From Achromobacter spanius (lineage in GTDB: Bacteria; Pseudomonadota; Gammaproteobacteria; Burkholderiales; Burkholderiaceae_B), in assembly GCF_002812705.1 (NCBI RefSeq), contig NZ_CP025030.1:4464001-4528000 (forward strand): 64,000 nt of DNA. Reading direction: 5' to 3'. This document shows, piece after piece, positions 43,615 through 52,841 of this stretch. Within the stretch, counting starts at the first letter, position 1, and each line of letters starts with the position of its first letter. Below the pieces are notes generated by a model. That model made no database searches. It saw nothing but the letters and a program-made list of their open reading frames with translations, and was not told where the DNA came from. The position numbers and the translations under genes are program-made.

Positions 43615-44625
43615 TCAGGCGCTGGCGACGGGGCGACCGAAGAACGGGTAGTTCGGGTCGTTGTAGCCGTGGCTGGAGGCGTGCCCGGGCACGACCCAGC
43701 CATCCACGATGGCTTCGTCTTCGGGCGTGATGGTGACGTCCAGCGCCGCGTAGTAGTCGTCCATTTGCGCCAGCGTGCGCGGGCCGGCGATCACGCCGGT
43801 GATGATCGGGTTGGCCAAGACCCAGGCGGTCGCGAAATGGCCCGGCAGCACACCACGCGCGGCGCTGTGCTGCACCAGTTGCTGGGCAATCTGTAGCGAT
43901 TCTTCGCGGAATTCCGTGGCCAGCATGCGGCGGTCGCCGCGCCCGGCGCGGGTATCGGCGGCGGGCGCCTGGCCCGGCAGATACTTGCCCGTGAGCACGC
44001 CACGCGCTATGGGGCTGTAAGGCACCACGCCCAGGCCGTAATGCTTGCACGCCGGCAGGATTTCAACTTCCGGACCACGGTTCAGCATGTTGTAGTACGG
44101 CTGGCAAACCACCGGCTGCGGCACGCCCATCTTTTCGCAAAGACGCATCACTTCGGCAATGCGCCATCCCCGGAAGTTCGACAAGCCAAAGCTGCGCAGC
44201 TTGCCCGCGCGGATCAGGTCGCCCAGCGCCCACAGCGCCTCTTCCAGATTCTCTTCGTGAAAGTCGCGGTGCAGGTACAGGATGTCCATGAAGTCCGTAC
44301 CCATGCGCGCCAGGCTTTGCTCCACGCCGCGCATCAGCCACTGGCGCGAGTAATGCGACTGGTTCGGCCCCTTGCCGACCGGGTTGCCGATCTTGCTGGC
44401 CAACACCCAGTCGTGGCGCTGCCGTTGCAGCAGCTTGCCCACCACTTCTTCCGAGCGGCCTTCGTTGTAGACATCGGCCGTATCGATGAAGTTGACGCCA
44501 TGATCGCGCGCCGACGCGACGATGCGCGCGGCCTCGTCATCCGGCGTCTGCTCGCCAAACATCATGGTGCCCAGGCACAAGGGCGAAACGCGAAGATTGC
44601 TGGTTCCCAGTCGACGGTATTTCAT
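43615..44625 (-). CDS. Aldo/keto reductase
   Basis: A 336-residue NADPH-dependent AKR of the YajO/Tas-like group. The catalytic tetrad is D48, Y53, K78 and the histidine in ILYLHRDF (about 118); the beginning MKYRRLGTSNLRVSPLCLGTMMFG is typical. ATG 44625 has GAAAGGGAA upstream. It reduces carbonyls with broad specificity. It is a stand-alone gene; its upstream region carries three copies of the dispersed palindromic element. Confidence 0.94.
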   Translation of the reverse strand: MKYRRLGTSNLRVSPLCLGTMMFGEQTPDDEAARIVASARDHGVNFIDTADVYNEGRSEEVVGKLLQRQRHDWVLASKIGNPVGKGPNQSHYSRQWLMRGVEQSLARMGTDFMDILYLHRDFHEENLEEALWALGDLIRAGKLRSFGLSNFRGWRIAEVMRLCEKMGVPQPVVCQPYYNMLNRGPEVEILPACKHYGLGVVPYSPIARGVLTGKYLPGQAPAADTRAGRGDRRMLATEFREESLQIAQQLVQHSAARGVLPGHFATAWVLANPIITGVIAGPRTLAQMDDYYAALDVTITPEDEAIVDGWVVPGHASSHGYNDPNYPFFGRPVASA

Positions 44626-44645
44626 GGGACAGTTCCCTTTCAAAT

Positions 44646-44711
44646 GTAGGATGGGTGAAGCGCGAAGACCCACGCCAAAAGAAAAACAAAGTGGAACGCG
44701 CGCAACCCATC
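44646..44711 (-). repeat. Dispersed palindromic element, copy C
   Basis: Reads GTAGGATGGGTGAAGCGCG ... CGCGCAACCCATC on the + strand, so it is inverted relative to copies A, B, D and F; 66 bp. It lies just upstream of the aldo/keto reductase gene. Confidence 0.8.
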
Positions 44712-44804
44712 AAGCGGCGCGGGCCTCGCGGCGATTGTTCCTATATAGAGGCCGTCACAAGAAAACCGGTCAGGAACCGTCGCATGAAAACCGTTGCGTT
44801 GCAC

Positions 44805-44869
44805 GATGGGTTGCGCGCGTTCGACACCTGTTTGCTATGTTGCGATTTTGCGCGCTTCACCCATCCTAC
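44805..44869 (+). repeat. Dispersed palindromic element, copy D
   Basis: GATGGGTTGCGCGCG ... GCGCGCTTCACCCATCCTAC; 65 bp. Its right arm is the exact reverse complement of the left arm of copy E over 19 bp. Confidence 0.8.
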
Positions 44870-44892
44870 ACCTCGTCGACGGCATCCCCCAC

Positions 44893-44958
44893 GTAGGATG
44901 GGTGAAGCGCGAAAACCCACGTCAAAAGAACGCCAAGGCGCAACGCGCGTAACCCATC
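44893..44958 (-). repeat. Dispersed palindromic element, copy E
   Basis: GTAGGATGGGTGAAGCGCG ... GCGCGTAACCCATC; 66 bp. Its last two bases fall in the stop codon of the serine hydrolase gene. With copy D it forms a 19-bp perfect stem over a 23-nt loop. Confidence 0.8.
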
Positions 44959-46018
44959 AAGCAGCCTCGCCCGCATCCACCGCCGCCAAAATTTTCCCAA
45001 ACAGCGCATCAGCGTGCGCCGAATTCAGCCAACGCACGATCACAACCATTTTTCGCTCCGGCTCCACCCACGTGAACGAACTACCCGCGCCCACCCCGAA
45101 GAAGCTCGAAGCCGGCACGCTGGGAAACACGCGGCCTTCGTGATTAAGCCAGATCAGATAACCGTAGTACGGCGCAATCTCGCAAGGCGTGCGCATCGCC
45201 TGGATCCATTCACGCGACAAAATCTGTTTCCCATTCGCGGCCTGGCCGTCATTCAACAGCATCTGACCGATCAGCGCCTGGTCGCGCGCGCTGATGGACA
45301 TGCCGCCGCCCCAGTGCGAACCGCCCGGCACCGACGGCATGCGCTGGCCGTCGATCTCGACCCAGGCGGTGTCGTAGCCTACCCATTGCCAATCTTCACT
45401 AGCGCCGATGGGGCGCGTGACGGCTTCGCGGAAGACGTCGGGCAAGGGTTTGCGGAACAGGTGCAACAAGGCATACGACAACTGGTTGATGCGGACGTCG
45501 TTGTATTCCCAATACGTGCCCGGACGCTGCAAGGGCCGCGCATCGCCCTTCTTGCCGTCCGGCGGCACGCCGAAGGTCACCGCGCGATAGCGGTCCGCCT
45601 GGTCCGACACGCCAAAGCGTTCGCCTTCCCATTCGCTTGTCTGCTGCAACAGATGGCGCCAGGTGATGTCGGCGTTCTGGCCTTCGTCAAAGCCGATGCC
45701 CGGCACGCGCTTGCCCACGGGTTCGTCCACGTCTGGCAACAGGCCACGGTCATGCGCCACGCCGGCCAGAATCGCCAGGTACAGCTTGGCCACGCTGAAG
45801 GTCAGATCGGCGCGCTCGGGTTCGCCCCAGGACGCCACCGTCTTGCCGTCCACCACCACCACGCCCGACACCGGGCCACGATCGTGAATGGGACCCAGCA
45901 GGCGGTTCCACGGCGGCGGGTCGTTCAGGTGCACGCCAAAGTTGCCCTTGACGCTGCGGTCCCAGGTGGATTCGTGTTCATTGGCGAATTCAATCGCCTG
46001 CTGCATAAGCGTGTTCAT
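44957..46018 (-). CDS. Serine hydrolase of the class C beta-lactamase fold
   Basis: A 353-residue penicillin-binding-protein-like hydrolase. The nucleophile motif is S75-V-A-K78, and the tyrosine motif is in WEYNDVR (Y172). GGSHWGGG and the C-terminal SFFGVGAGSSFTW replace the KTG box. There is no signal peptide, so it is more likely a cytosolic esterase or peptidase (EstB type) than a resistance beta-lactamase. Its stop codon is embedded in copy E of the palindromic element. The aminotransferase gene lies upstream on the same strand (36 nt). Confidence 0.9.
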   Translation of the reverse strand: MNTLMQQAIEFANEHESTWDRSVKGNFGVHLNDPPPWNRLLGPIHDRGPVSGVVVVDGKTVASWGEPERADLTFSVAKLYLAILAGVAHDRGLLPDVDEPVGKRVPGIGFDEGQNADITWRHLLQQTSEWEGERFGVSDQADRYRAVTFGVPPDGKKGDARPLQRPGTYWEYNDVRINQLSYALLHLFRKPLPDVFREAVTRPIGASEDWQWVGYDTAWVEIDGQRMPSVPGGSHWGGGMSISARDQALIGQMLLNDGQAANGKQILSREWIQAMRTPCEIAPYYGYLIWLNHEGRVFPSVPASSFFGVGAGSSFTWVEPERKMVVIVRWLNSAHADALFGKILAAVDAGEAA

Positions 46019-46054
46019 GGTTTCCCTTCGTGTTGTCTTTGTCTTGCTTGATCT

Positions 46055-47254
46055 TCAGACCGCCGTTGCGCCCTCGGGCGAGCGCGCCAGAAATTCCATT
46101 GCCGCCTGCACACCGCCGGAACGATGCGGCACGCCCGCGGCTGCCAATCCCATTTCGACGCCGGCCAGCGTGCCGCACAGCGTCAGGTCGTTGAAGTGGC
46201 CCAGATGGCCGATGCGGAAAATGCGGTCGGAAAGCTTGCCCAAGCCCTGCCCCAACGACATATCGAAGCGTTCCAGAATCAGCTTGCGCAGCGCGTCGGC
46301 GCTATGGCCCTCGGGCATCATCACCGCGGTCAGCGCGGGGCTGTGGGCGGCCGGATCCAGGCTCAACAATTCCAGCCCCCAACCCGCCACGGCCAGCCGC
46401 GTGGCGCGCGCGTGGCGTTCGTGGCGCGCGAACACAGCGGGCAAGCCTTCGGCTTGCAACATGGCCAGCGCTTCGTGCAGGCCGTACAGCAGATTGGTGG
46501 ACGGCGTATACGGAAAATAGCCCTTGGCGTTGGCGGTCAGCATTTCGCCCCAGTCCCAATACGAACGCGGCAGGCGCGCAGAGTCGGCGGCGGCCAGCGC
46601 ACGCGCGCTGACGGCGTTGAACGCCAGGCCCGGCGGCAGCATCAAGCCCTTTTGCGAGCCGGCCACGGTGACGTCCACGCCCCATTCGTCGTGGCGGTAA
46701 TCAATCGAACCCAAGGAAGAAATCGTGTCCACCATCAGCAGCGCGGGGTGCGCGGCGCGGTCGATCGCGGCACGCACGGCGGCGATGTTGCTGGTGACTC
46801 CCGTGGACGTTTCGTTATGCACGACACACACCGCCTTGATCCGGTGCTGCGTGTCTTCGGCCAGGCGCGCGCCGATCACGGCGGCATCAACGGGATGGCG
46901 CCAGTCGCCTTCCACGTATTCCACTTCCAGCCCCAAGCGCCCCGCCAGCTTCTTCCACAGGCTGGCGAAGTGGCCGGTTTCCACCATCAGCACGCGGTCG
47001 CCGGGCGACAGCGTATTGACCAACGCCGCTTCCCAGGCGCCGGTGCCCGACGACGGAAAAATCACCACGGGCGATTGCGTCTGGAAGACCTGCTTTGCGC
47101 CTTCCAGCACGGCGAGGCCCAGCGCGCCGAACTCGGGTCCGCGATGGTCGATGGTGGGTTGATCAATGGCGCGCAAGACGCGGTCGGGCACATTGGTTGG
47201 CCCCGGAATCTGCAAGAAGTGCCGGCCGGACAGATGGGTGTTCAGGGTAAGCAT
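46055..47254 (-). CDS. sgaA: Serine-glyoxylate aminotransferase (class V)
   Basis: A 399-residue PLP enzyme of the AGXT/SGAT family that transfers the amino group of serine (or alanine) to glyoxylate, giving hydroxypyruvate and glycine. FLQIPGPTNVPDRVLRAI opens the protein, VHNETSTGV is the substrate loop, and the PLP lysine is K192 in AGSQKGLMLPPGL; YFPYTP and FRIGHLGH are also diagnostic. ATG 47254 gives the family N-terminus. It is divergent from the GntR gene, with GTATAC palindromes in between, one of them 24 nt upstream of this start. Confidence 0.9.
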   Translation of the reverse strand: MLTLNTHLSGRHFLQIPGPTNVPDRVLRAIDQPTIDHRGPEFGALGLAVLEGAKQVFQTQSPVVIFPSSGTGAWEAALVNTLSPGDRVLMVETGHFASLWKKLAGRLGLEVEYVEGDWRHPVDAAVIGARLAEDTQHRIKAVCVVHNETSTGVTSNIAAVRAAIDRAAHPALLMVDTISSLGSIDYRHDEWGVDVTVAGSQKGLMLPPGLAFNAVSARALAAADSARLPRSYWDWGEMLTANAKGYFPYTPSTNLLYGLHEALAMLQAEGLPAVFARHERHARATRLAVAGWGLELLSLDPAAHSPALTAVMMPEGHSADALRKLILERFDMSLGQGLGKLSDRIFRIGHLGHFNDLTLCGTLAGVEMGLAAAGVPHRSGGVQAAMEFLARSPEGATAV

Positions 47255-47277
47255 GCGTAGCCCCAGGGTGGAATTTT

Positions 47278-47287
47278 TTGTATACCA
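47278..47287. promoter_or_regulatory. Putative GntR operator, site 1
   Basis: TTGTATACCA contains the GTATAC core shared with two other sites in the sgaA/gntR gap; it lies 24 nt upstream of the aminotransferase start. Confidence 0.5.
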
Positions 47288-47393
47288 GTGAAAGAAGCGC
47301 GGCATTTAACACGGCGTTTGAAACGACCGGGGCCGAGCACGCGGACTTGCGGCATGCGCCACTCTATCCCATTGTTTTTACATCGATAACCTA

Positions 47394-47404
47394 GGGTATA
47401 CACC
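47394..47404. promoter_or_regulatory. Putative GntR operator, site 2
   Basis: GGGTATACACC, with the GTATAC core at 47396-47401, in the middle of the divergent promoter region. Confidence 0.45.
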
Positions 47405-47457
47405 CATCAATGAAGTCATGGCGACGGGTTTATAGTGCAAAAAAACACGGGGAAATG

Positions 47458-47469
47458 TTGGTATACCAA
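47458..47469. promoter_or_regulatory. Putative GntR operator, site 3 (overlaps gntR start)
   Basis: TTGGTATACCAA is a perfect 12-bp palindrome. Its last base is the A of ATG 47469, so binding would directly block expression of the regulator. Confidence 0.6.
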
Positions 47470-48260
47470 TGAGCAGCAATCCTAGCCTGATGCCGGGTTT
47501 GGCCAGGTCGGCACGCGCCGATTCCACCACGCCCGACGCGTTGCCAGACGCCGCCGCGCCTGCCGCGCCACGTGCCGCCGGCAACGGCCGCACGCTGCCC
47601 GGCGCGGTTGCTGGCGCGCTGCGTGAACGCATCATCCAAGGTGAATTCCCCCCCGGCTCCCGCTTGAACGAACGCGCCTTGTGCGATCTCTTGGGCGTAT
47701 CTCGCACTCCGATGCGCGAAGCCTTCCGCGTATTGGCGGCCGAAGGCCTGGTGCAGATCGAACCCAACCGCGGCGCGCAAGTGGTGGCGCTGTCTGAAGC
47801 GAACATCCGCGAGGCCTTCGAAGTCATCGGCGGCCTGGAAGCCATGTCTTGCCGGCTGGCGTGTGAACGCGCCACCGACCTTGAAATTGCCGAGATCCGC
47901 GCGCTGACCTACGAGATGATGGCCAGCCACGCGCGCCACGACCTGCCCACCTACTTCCACACGAACCGCGAGATCCACGAACGCATCAGCCTGGCTTCGC
48001 ACAACAGCCTGCTCAAGCAGTTGTACGACGCGCAAAACGCGCGCATCCAGAACCTGCGTTTCGTGTCGAACGAGAACCGGCAGAAGTGGGACCTGGCCAT
48101 GCGGGAACACATCCAGATGGCCGAGGCCCTGGACGCGCGCGACGCGGACCGGCTGGCGGGCATCATGCGGCAGCACTTGCAGCGCAAGTGCGAGGCCGCG
48201 CTGAAAAGCCTGAACCCCGATGCGGCGCCCCCGCCCGCGCAATCGTCCAACTCTGGTTGA
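47469..48260 (+). CDS. GntR family (FCD/FadR-type) regulator
   Basis: A 263-residue regulator with a ~40-residue Ala/Pro-rich extension. The winged helix is in ALRERIIQGEFPPGSRLNERALCDLLGVSRTPMREAFRVLAAEGL (about 49-93), followed by an FCD all-helical effector domain with the usual metal-binding histidines/aspartates (HERISLASHNSLL, MREHIQMAEAL). It lies between sgaA (divergent) and a peptide ABC operon (same strand, 108-nt leader). Three GTATAC palindromes mark its probable binding sites. ATG 47490 is an alternative start that would free site 3. Confidence 0.92.
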   Translation: MSSNPSLMPGLARSARADSTTPDALPDAAAPAAPRAAGNGRTLPGAVAGALRERIIQGEFPPGSRLNERALCDLLGVSRTPMREAFRVLAAEGLVQIEPNRGAQVVALSEANIREAFEVIGGLEAMSCRLACERATDLEIAEIRALTYEMMASHARHDLPTYFHTNREIHERISLASHNSLLKQLYDAQNARIQNLRFVSNENRQKWDLAMREHIQMAEALDARDADRLAGIMRQHLQRKCEAALKSLNPDAAPPPAQSSNSG

Positions 48261-48368
48261 GCCTGCCCTCCCAGCGCAAGGACGATAACGATCAAAACAG
48301 GGTGGCGCGGCCCGGAGCGAGACGTTGGATACGCAGTACTTGTAGTGCCTTCCACAGGAGCCTTCACC

Positions 48369-49952
48369 ATGGCTGATAGTCGCTTCACACCGCAGCACCT
48401 CATCTCCGTACCCGCTTTGCGCGCCCGCCGCATCACCCCCATGCGCGCCGTTGCCGCCGCCATCCTGGCCTGCGCCACGCTTGCCGCCCAGCCCGCGCTG
48501 GCCGGCAAGAAGGACGACACCTTGCGCATGGCGTATGACCAGGCGCCGGAAAGCGTGGACCCCTACTTCAACAACGTGCGGATCGGCGTCATCATTGCCG
48601 CCAACGTCTGGGATACGCTGCTCTACCACGATCCCGTCTCCAATGAATATCGGGGGCAACTGGCCAAGAGCTGGAAGCAGATCGATGACAAGACGATGGA
48701 ATTCGAGCTGCGCCAAGGCGTGAAATTCCACAACGGCGAAGAGTTCGATGCGGACTCCGTCGTGTACACGCTGAACTATGTGGCCGACCCGAAGAACAAG
48801 GCCGTTACGCAGCAGAATGTGTCGTGGATCGACAAGGTCGAAAAAATCGACAAGTACAAGGTGCGCCTGACCACCAAGGAGCCCTTCCCCGCCGCCAAGG
48901 AATACCTGTCCACCACCGTGGCCATCCACCCGGCCAAGTACTACAAGGAAGTCGGCCCCCAGGGCATGAACGCCAAGCCGGTGGGCTCTGGCCCGTACAA
49001 GGTGGTGGACTATCAGCCGGGCAAGTCCATCACGCTGGAACGCAACACCGAGTACTTCAAGGATTCGCCCAAGGCGCAGCCGAAGATCGGCAAGGTCGTC
49101 ATCCGCTTCATTCCTGACCGCCAGACGCAGATGGCTGAAGTCATCTCGGGCGGTGAAGACCTGATCATGAGCGTGCCCAAGGACCAGGCCGAACAGCTGG
49201 GCCAGATGCCGAACCTGCAGATGGTCACCGGCAACACCATGCGCATCGTGTTCATGCAGATGAACATCAAGGAAGGCACGCCCGCGCCGCAACTGAAAGA
49301 CGAGCGCGTGCGCAAGGCCATCATCCACGCGATTGACCGCGAATCCATGCTGAAGAACATCGTGGGCGAAGGCGGCGGGCTCATCAACACCATCTGCACG
49401 CCCTCGCAAGTGGGTTGCACACAAGATGGCGCGCCCACCTACAAGTACGACCCGGCGCTGTCCAAGAAGCTGCTGGCCGAAGCGGGCTACCCCGACGGTT
49501 TCGACATCGACATCGTGGCCTACCGCGAGCGCAACCAGACCGAAGCCATCATCAACTACCTGCGCGCCGTGGGCATCCGTGCCAAGCTGAACTTTTTGCA
49601 GTACGCCGCCATGCGCGACATGATCCGCGCCAACAAGGCGTCGCTGACGCACCAGACCTGGGGCTCCAACCTGGTGAACGATGTGTCGGCGTCCACGCCC
49701 GTGTACTTCGCCTTCGGCAACGACGACATCACCCGCGACCCCAAGGTGCGCGACCTGCTCAACAAGGGTGACCACACCATCGAGGCCAAACCGCGCAAAG
49801 CCGCCTACAAGGAAGCGCTGGATTTGATTGCGGAGAAGGCGTACGCGGTGCCGCTGTGGACGCTGCCCGCCTACTACGTTGCCACCAAGGACGTGAACTT
49901 CAAGCCCTATTCGGATGAACTCGTCCGCTTCTGGGACATGAGCTGGAAGTAA
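48369..49952 (+). CDS. Peptide ABC transporter substrate-binding protein (SBP family 5)
   Basis: A 527-residue DppA/OppA-like receptor. The export signal is long; its hydrophobic core (AVAAAILACATLAAQPALA) ends near residue 45, and an internal ATG at 48441 would give a more standard signal. TLRMAYDQAPESVDPYFNN and FELRQGVKFHNGEEFDADSVVYTLN are family-5 signatures. An AGGAG site precedes ATG 48369. It is the first gene of the importer operon; the bound ligand may be a peptide or another amide compound, given the M20 peptidase at the end. Confidence 0.93.
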   Translation: MADSRFTPQHLISVPALRARRITPMRAVAAAILACATLAAQPALAGKKDDTLRMAYDQAPESVDPYFNNVRIGVIIAANVWDTLLYHDPVSNEYRGQLAKSWKQIDDKTMEFELRQGVKFHNGEEFDADSVVYTLNYVADPKNKAVTQQNVSWIDKVEKIDKYKVRLTTKEPFPAAKEYLSTTVAIHPAKYYKEVGPQGMNAKPVGSGPYKVVDYQPGKSITLERNTEYFKDSPKAQPKIGKVVIRFIPDRQTQMAEVISGGEDLIMSVPKDQAEQLGQMPNLQMVTGNTMRIVFMQMNIKEGTPAPQLKDERVRKAIIHAIDRESMLKNIVGEGGGLINTICTPSQVGCTQDGAPTYKYDPALSKKLLAEAGYPDGFDIDIVAYRERNQTEAIINYLRAVGIRAKLNFLQYAAMRDMIRANKASLTHQTWGSNLVNDVSASTPVYFAFGNDDITRDPKVRDLLNKGDHTIEAKPRKAAYKEALDLIAEKAYAVPLWTLPAYYVATKDVNFKPYSDELVRFWDMSWK

Positions 49953-50018
49953 GGCCCAGGCTTGGCGCCGGGCGTGCGTAATGCGCGCCCGGCGTGCTGA
50001 CACGTTAGAGGAAGTCCT

Positions 50019-50936
50019 ATGCTGTATTTCACGATCAGGCGTCTGGGCCTGGCGGCGCTGGTGGCGCTGACCGTATCGGTCCTGGCGTTCCTGCTGCTGC
50101 ACCTGTCGGGCGACCCCGCCCTGGCCCTGGCGGGCGAAGGCGCGCGCCAGGCCGACATCGACATGATCCGCAAGACCTACGGGCTGGACCGGCCGCTGGT
50201 GGTGCAGTATGCCGACTGGCTCTGGCATATTGCGCAAGGGGATTTCGGTACGTCTGTGTACTTCAAGACCGACGCCGGCCCGCTGATTTGGTCCAAGCTC
50301 AAGACCACCTTGATGCTGGGCATGGGCGCGCTGGGCTTCGCGCTGTTTATCTCGATTCCGCTGGGCGTGCTGGCCGCCATCTACAAAGGCAGCGTGATCG
50401 ACCGCGCCTGTCTGGCCATCGCGGTGCTGGGCCAGGCGCTGCCGAATTTCTTCTTTGCGCTGATCCTGATCATGCTGTTCTCGATCTCGCTGCGCATCCT
50501 GCCGGTATCGGGCAGCGGCACCTGGCAGCACTTCGTAATGCCCGCCATTGCGCTGGGCTACTACGTGGCGCCCGCCTTCATGCGGCTGATACGCGCCGGC
50601 ATGATCGAGGTGCTAGGCGCCGACTACATCCGCACCGCGCGCGCCAAGGGCCTGCCGGCCCGCAAGATCATCTTCAAGCACGCGCTGCGCAACGCCATCG
50701 TGCCCGTGGTGGCGCTTGCCGCCGTGCAACTGGGCTACCTGCTGGGTGGCTCGGTCGTCATTGAAACCATCTTCGCGCTGGACGGGCTGGGCTACCTGGC
50801 CTACCAAAGCATTACGTACAAGGACTTTCCGGTGATGCAGCTGATCGTGCTGCTGCTGTCCGTGCTGTATGTGCTGCTGACGCTTGCCGCCGATATCGCC
50901 AACGCGTGGCTTGATCCGCGCATCCGGGTGTCCTGA
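50019..50936 (+). CDS. Peptide ABC transporter permease (DppB-like)
   Basis: A 305-residue permease with six membrane segments. The N-terminus MLYFTIRRLGLAALVALTVSVLAFLLLHLSGDP is typical of DppB/OppB. The EAA coupling loop is DYIRTARAKGLPARKIIFKHALRNAIVPVV. It is separated by one base from the second permease gene. Confidence 0.95.
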   Translation: MLYFTIRRLGLAALVALTVSVLAFLLLHLSGDPALALAGEGARQADIDMIRKTYGLDRPLVVQYADWLWHIAQGDFGTSVYFKTDAGPLIWSKLKTTLMLGMGALGFALFISIPLGVLAAIYKGSVIDRACLAIAVLGQALPNFFFALILIMLFSISLRILPVSGSGTWQHFVMPAIALGYYVAPAFMRLIRAGMIEVLGADYIRTARAKGLPARKIIFKHALRNAIVPVVALAAVQLGYLLGGSVVIETIFALDGLGYLAYQSITYKDFPVMQLIVLLLSVLYVLLTLAADIANAWLDPRIRVS

Positions 50937-50937
50937 C

Positions 50938-51849
50938 ATGACTACGCCTATCCTCACCCCTACGGTTCCGGGCGCCCCCGCGCCCATGGAACTCACCGCC
51001 GCCAACTTGCGCTGGCGTCGGCTGCGCCGCAACAAGGCCTTGCTGGCGGGCGGCGGCATCCTGCTGATCATTGTGCTGATTGCACTGCTGGCGCCGTGGA
51101 TCTCTCCGCACGACCCCTACTTCCAGGACCTGGCCTACCGTACGGCGCCGCCCGTCTGGTACGAAAAAGGCACCTGGCTGCATCCGCTGGGCACCGACCA
51201 GTTGGGCCGCGATTACATGTCGCGCCTGTTCTACGGCGCCCGCATCTCGCTGTTGATCGGCATCAGCGTGGCGCTGATATCCGGCATCATCGGCACCGCC
51301 ATGGGCATGGCCGCCGGGTACTTCGGCGGCAAGGTCGACATGGCCGTGTCGTTCCTGATCACGACGCGCCTGTCGATGCCTGTGATTTTGGTGGCGCTGG
51401 CCACCGTGGCCATCGTGGGCGGCTCGCTGTGGGTCGTCATCCTGGTGCTGGGCCTGCTGAAATGGGACCGCTACGCCGTCGTCATGCGCAGCGCCACGCA
51501 GCAGGTGCGGTCATTGGAATACGTGGCGGCGGCGCAGGCGGCGGGCGCGTCCACCTGGCGCATCGTGTGGGGCGAAGTGCTGCCCAACGTGGTGCCGCAG
51601 TTGATCGTGATTGCCACGCTGGAAGCCGCCAGCGCCATTCTGCTGGAGGCCTCGCTGTCGTTCCTGGGCCTGGGCGTGCAGCCGCCGCTGCCGTCCTGGG
51701 GGCTGATGATCTCTGAAGCCAAGGCCTATATGTTCTTCTCGTTCTGGCTGATCGCCATTCCGGGGTCTGCGTTGGCGCTGCTGATCTTCGCGATCAATCT
51801 GGCTGGCGACGGGCTGCATCAACTGCTGACGCCTGAAGAGAGGGGCTGA
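50938..51849 (+). CDS. Peptide ABC transporter permease (DppC-like)
   Basis: A 303-residue permease. The N-terminal cytosolic part precedes RNKALLAGGGILLIIVLIALLAPWISPHDP (DppC-type), then LGTDQLGRDYMSRLFYGARISL, the family hallmark, and the EAA loop EYVAAAQAAGASTWRIVWGEVLPN. ATG 50938 directly follows the previous stop; the longer ORF from 50884 is rejected because it overlaps that gene. Confidence 0.95.
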   Translation: MTTPILTPTVPGAPAPMELTAANLRWRRLRRNKALLAGGGILLIIVLIALLAPWISPHDPYFQDLAYRTAPPVWYEKGTWLHPLGTDQLGRDYMSRLFYGARISLLIGISVALISGIIGTAMGMAAGYFGGKVDMAVSFLITTRLSMPVILVALATVAIVGGSLWVVILVLGLLKWDRYAVVMRSATQQVRSLEYVAAAQAAGASTWRIVWGEVLPNVVPQLIVIATLEAASAILLEASLSFLGLGVQPPLPSWGLMISEAKAYMFFSFWLIAIPGSALALLIFAINLAGDGLHQLLTPEERG

Positions 51850-51851
51850 CC

Positions 51852-52841
51852 ATGAACGACAAGGAAATTGTTCTGGACGTGCAAGGGCTGACGGTGGACA
51901 TCGCCACGCCGCGCGGGCCGCTGCACGCGGTGCGCGACGTGTCGTTCCAGGTCAGGCGCGGCGAAACGCTGTGCCTGGTGGGCGAATCGGGCTGCGGCAA
52001 GTCGATGACCTCGCTGGCCATCATGGGCTTGCTGCCCAAGGCCGCCAAGCGCAGCACGCGCCGCCTGGCGGTGCTGGGTGAAGACCTGTCCGCCGCGCGC
52101 GGCCGCCGCATCAATGCGCTGCGCGGCAGCAAGATGGCGATGATCTTCCAGGAACCCATGACGGCGCTGAACCCGGCCTACGCCATTGGCGAGCAACTGA
52201 CCGAGCACTACATTCACCACCGCCACGCCAGCCAGCAACAGGCGCGCGACCGCGCCGTGGAGCTGCTGGAAAAAGTGGGCATTGCCTCGGCCGGGCAACG
52301 CCTGACGCAGTATCCGCACCAGTTGTCGGGCGGCCTGCGCCAGCGCGTGATGATTGCGATGGCGCTGATGTGCGGCCCGGAATTGCTGATCGCCGACGAG
52401 CCCAGCACCGCGCTGGACGTCACCATCCAGGCGCAGATTTTGCGCTTGCTGGCCGACCTGCAAGCCGAGCTGGGCATCGCGATGGTGCTGATCACCCATG
52501 ACCTGGGCGTGGTGGCGCGCATTGCGCAGCAGGTGGCGGTGATGTATGCCGGGCAGATTGTCGAGGAAGGCCCGGTTGAAGATATCTTCGCCACGCCGCG
52601 CCATCCCTACACGCAAGGGCTGCTGGGCTGTATTCCCGTGCCCGGCCGCACCCCGCCCGGCGAATCGCTGGGCACGATTCCGGGCGTGGTGCCATCGCTG
52701 GTGGGCGACCTGCGCGGCTGCGCCTTCGCCGACCGCTGCCAGTATGTGCAGCCGCAATGCCGCGACACGGTTCCCGTGTACGGCCACCCGCCGCACCAGC
52801 AATGGCGCTGCATCCGCCAAGAAGAAGGAGTTCCGGCATGA
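51852..52841 (+). CDS. Peptide ABC transporter ATP-binding protein (DppD-like)
   Basis: A 329-residue ATPase. Walker A is GESGCGKSM, the signature LSGGLRQR, and Walker [15 protein letters not shown]. The C-terminal cysteine-containing oligopeptide-ABC domain ([14 protein letters not shown]) is present. It overlaps the second ATPase gene in an ATGA. Confidence 0.95.
   Translation: MNDKEIVLDVQGLTVDIATPRGPLHAVRDVSFQVRRGETLCLVGESGCGKSMTSLAIMGLLPKAAKRSTRRLAVLGEDLSAARGRRINALRGSKMAMIFQEPMTALNPAYAIGEQLTEHYIHHRHASQQQARDRAVELLEKVGIASAGQRLTQYPHQLSGGLRQRVMIAMALMCGPELLIADEPSTALDVTIQAQILRLLADLQAELGIAMVLITHDLGVVARIAQQVAVMYAGQIVEEGPVEDIFATPRHPYTQGLLGCIPVPGRTPPGESLGTIPGVVPSLVGDLRGCAFADRCQYVQPQCRDTVPVYGHPPHQQWRCIRQEEGVPA

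Larger units (their letters stand above)
44626..44956. other. Gene-free stretch made largely of palindromic elements
   Basis: This 331-nt gap between two minus-strand genes holds copies C, D and E of the dispersed element (44646-44711, 44805-44869, 44893-44958). I see no convincing gene in it; short ORFs read through the repeats. Confidence 0.7.

Noticed and set aside
44957..46018. A resistance beta-lactamase of class C
   Set aside because: The SxxK motif is present but there is no signal peptide and no KTG box, so an esterase- or peptidase-type hydrolase is more likely.
47430..50531. A 1033-codon open frame on the minus strand
   Set aside because: It lies antisense to gntR, the peptide receptor and part of a permease gene, which have clear family motifs. 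Its translation is low-complexity His/Arg/Gly-rich, typical of high-GC antisense frames.
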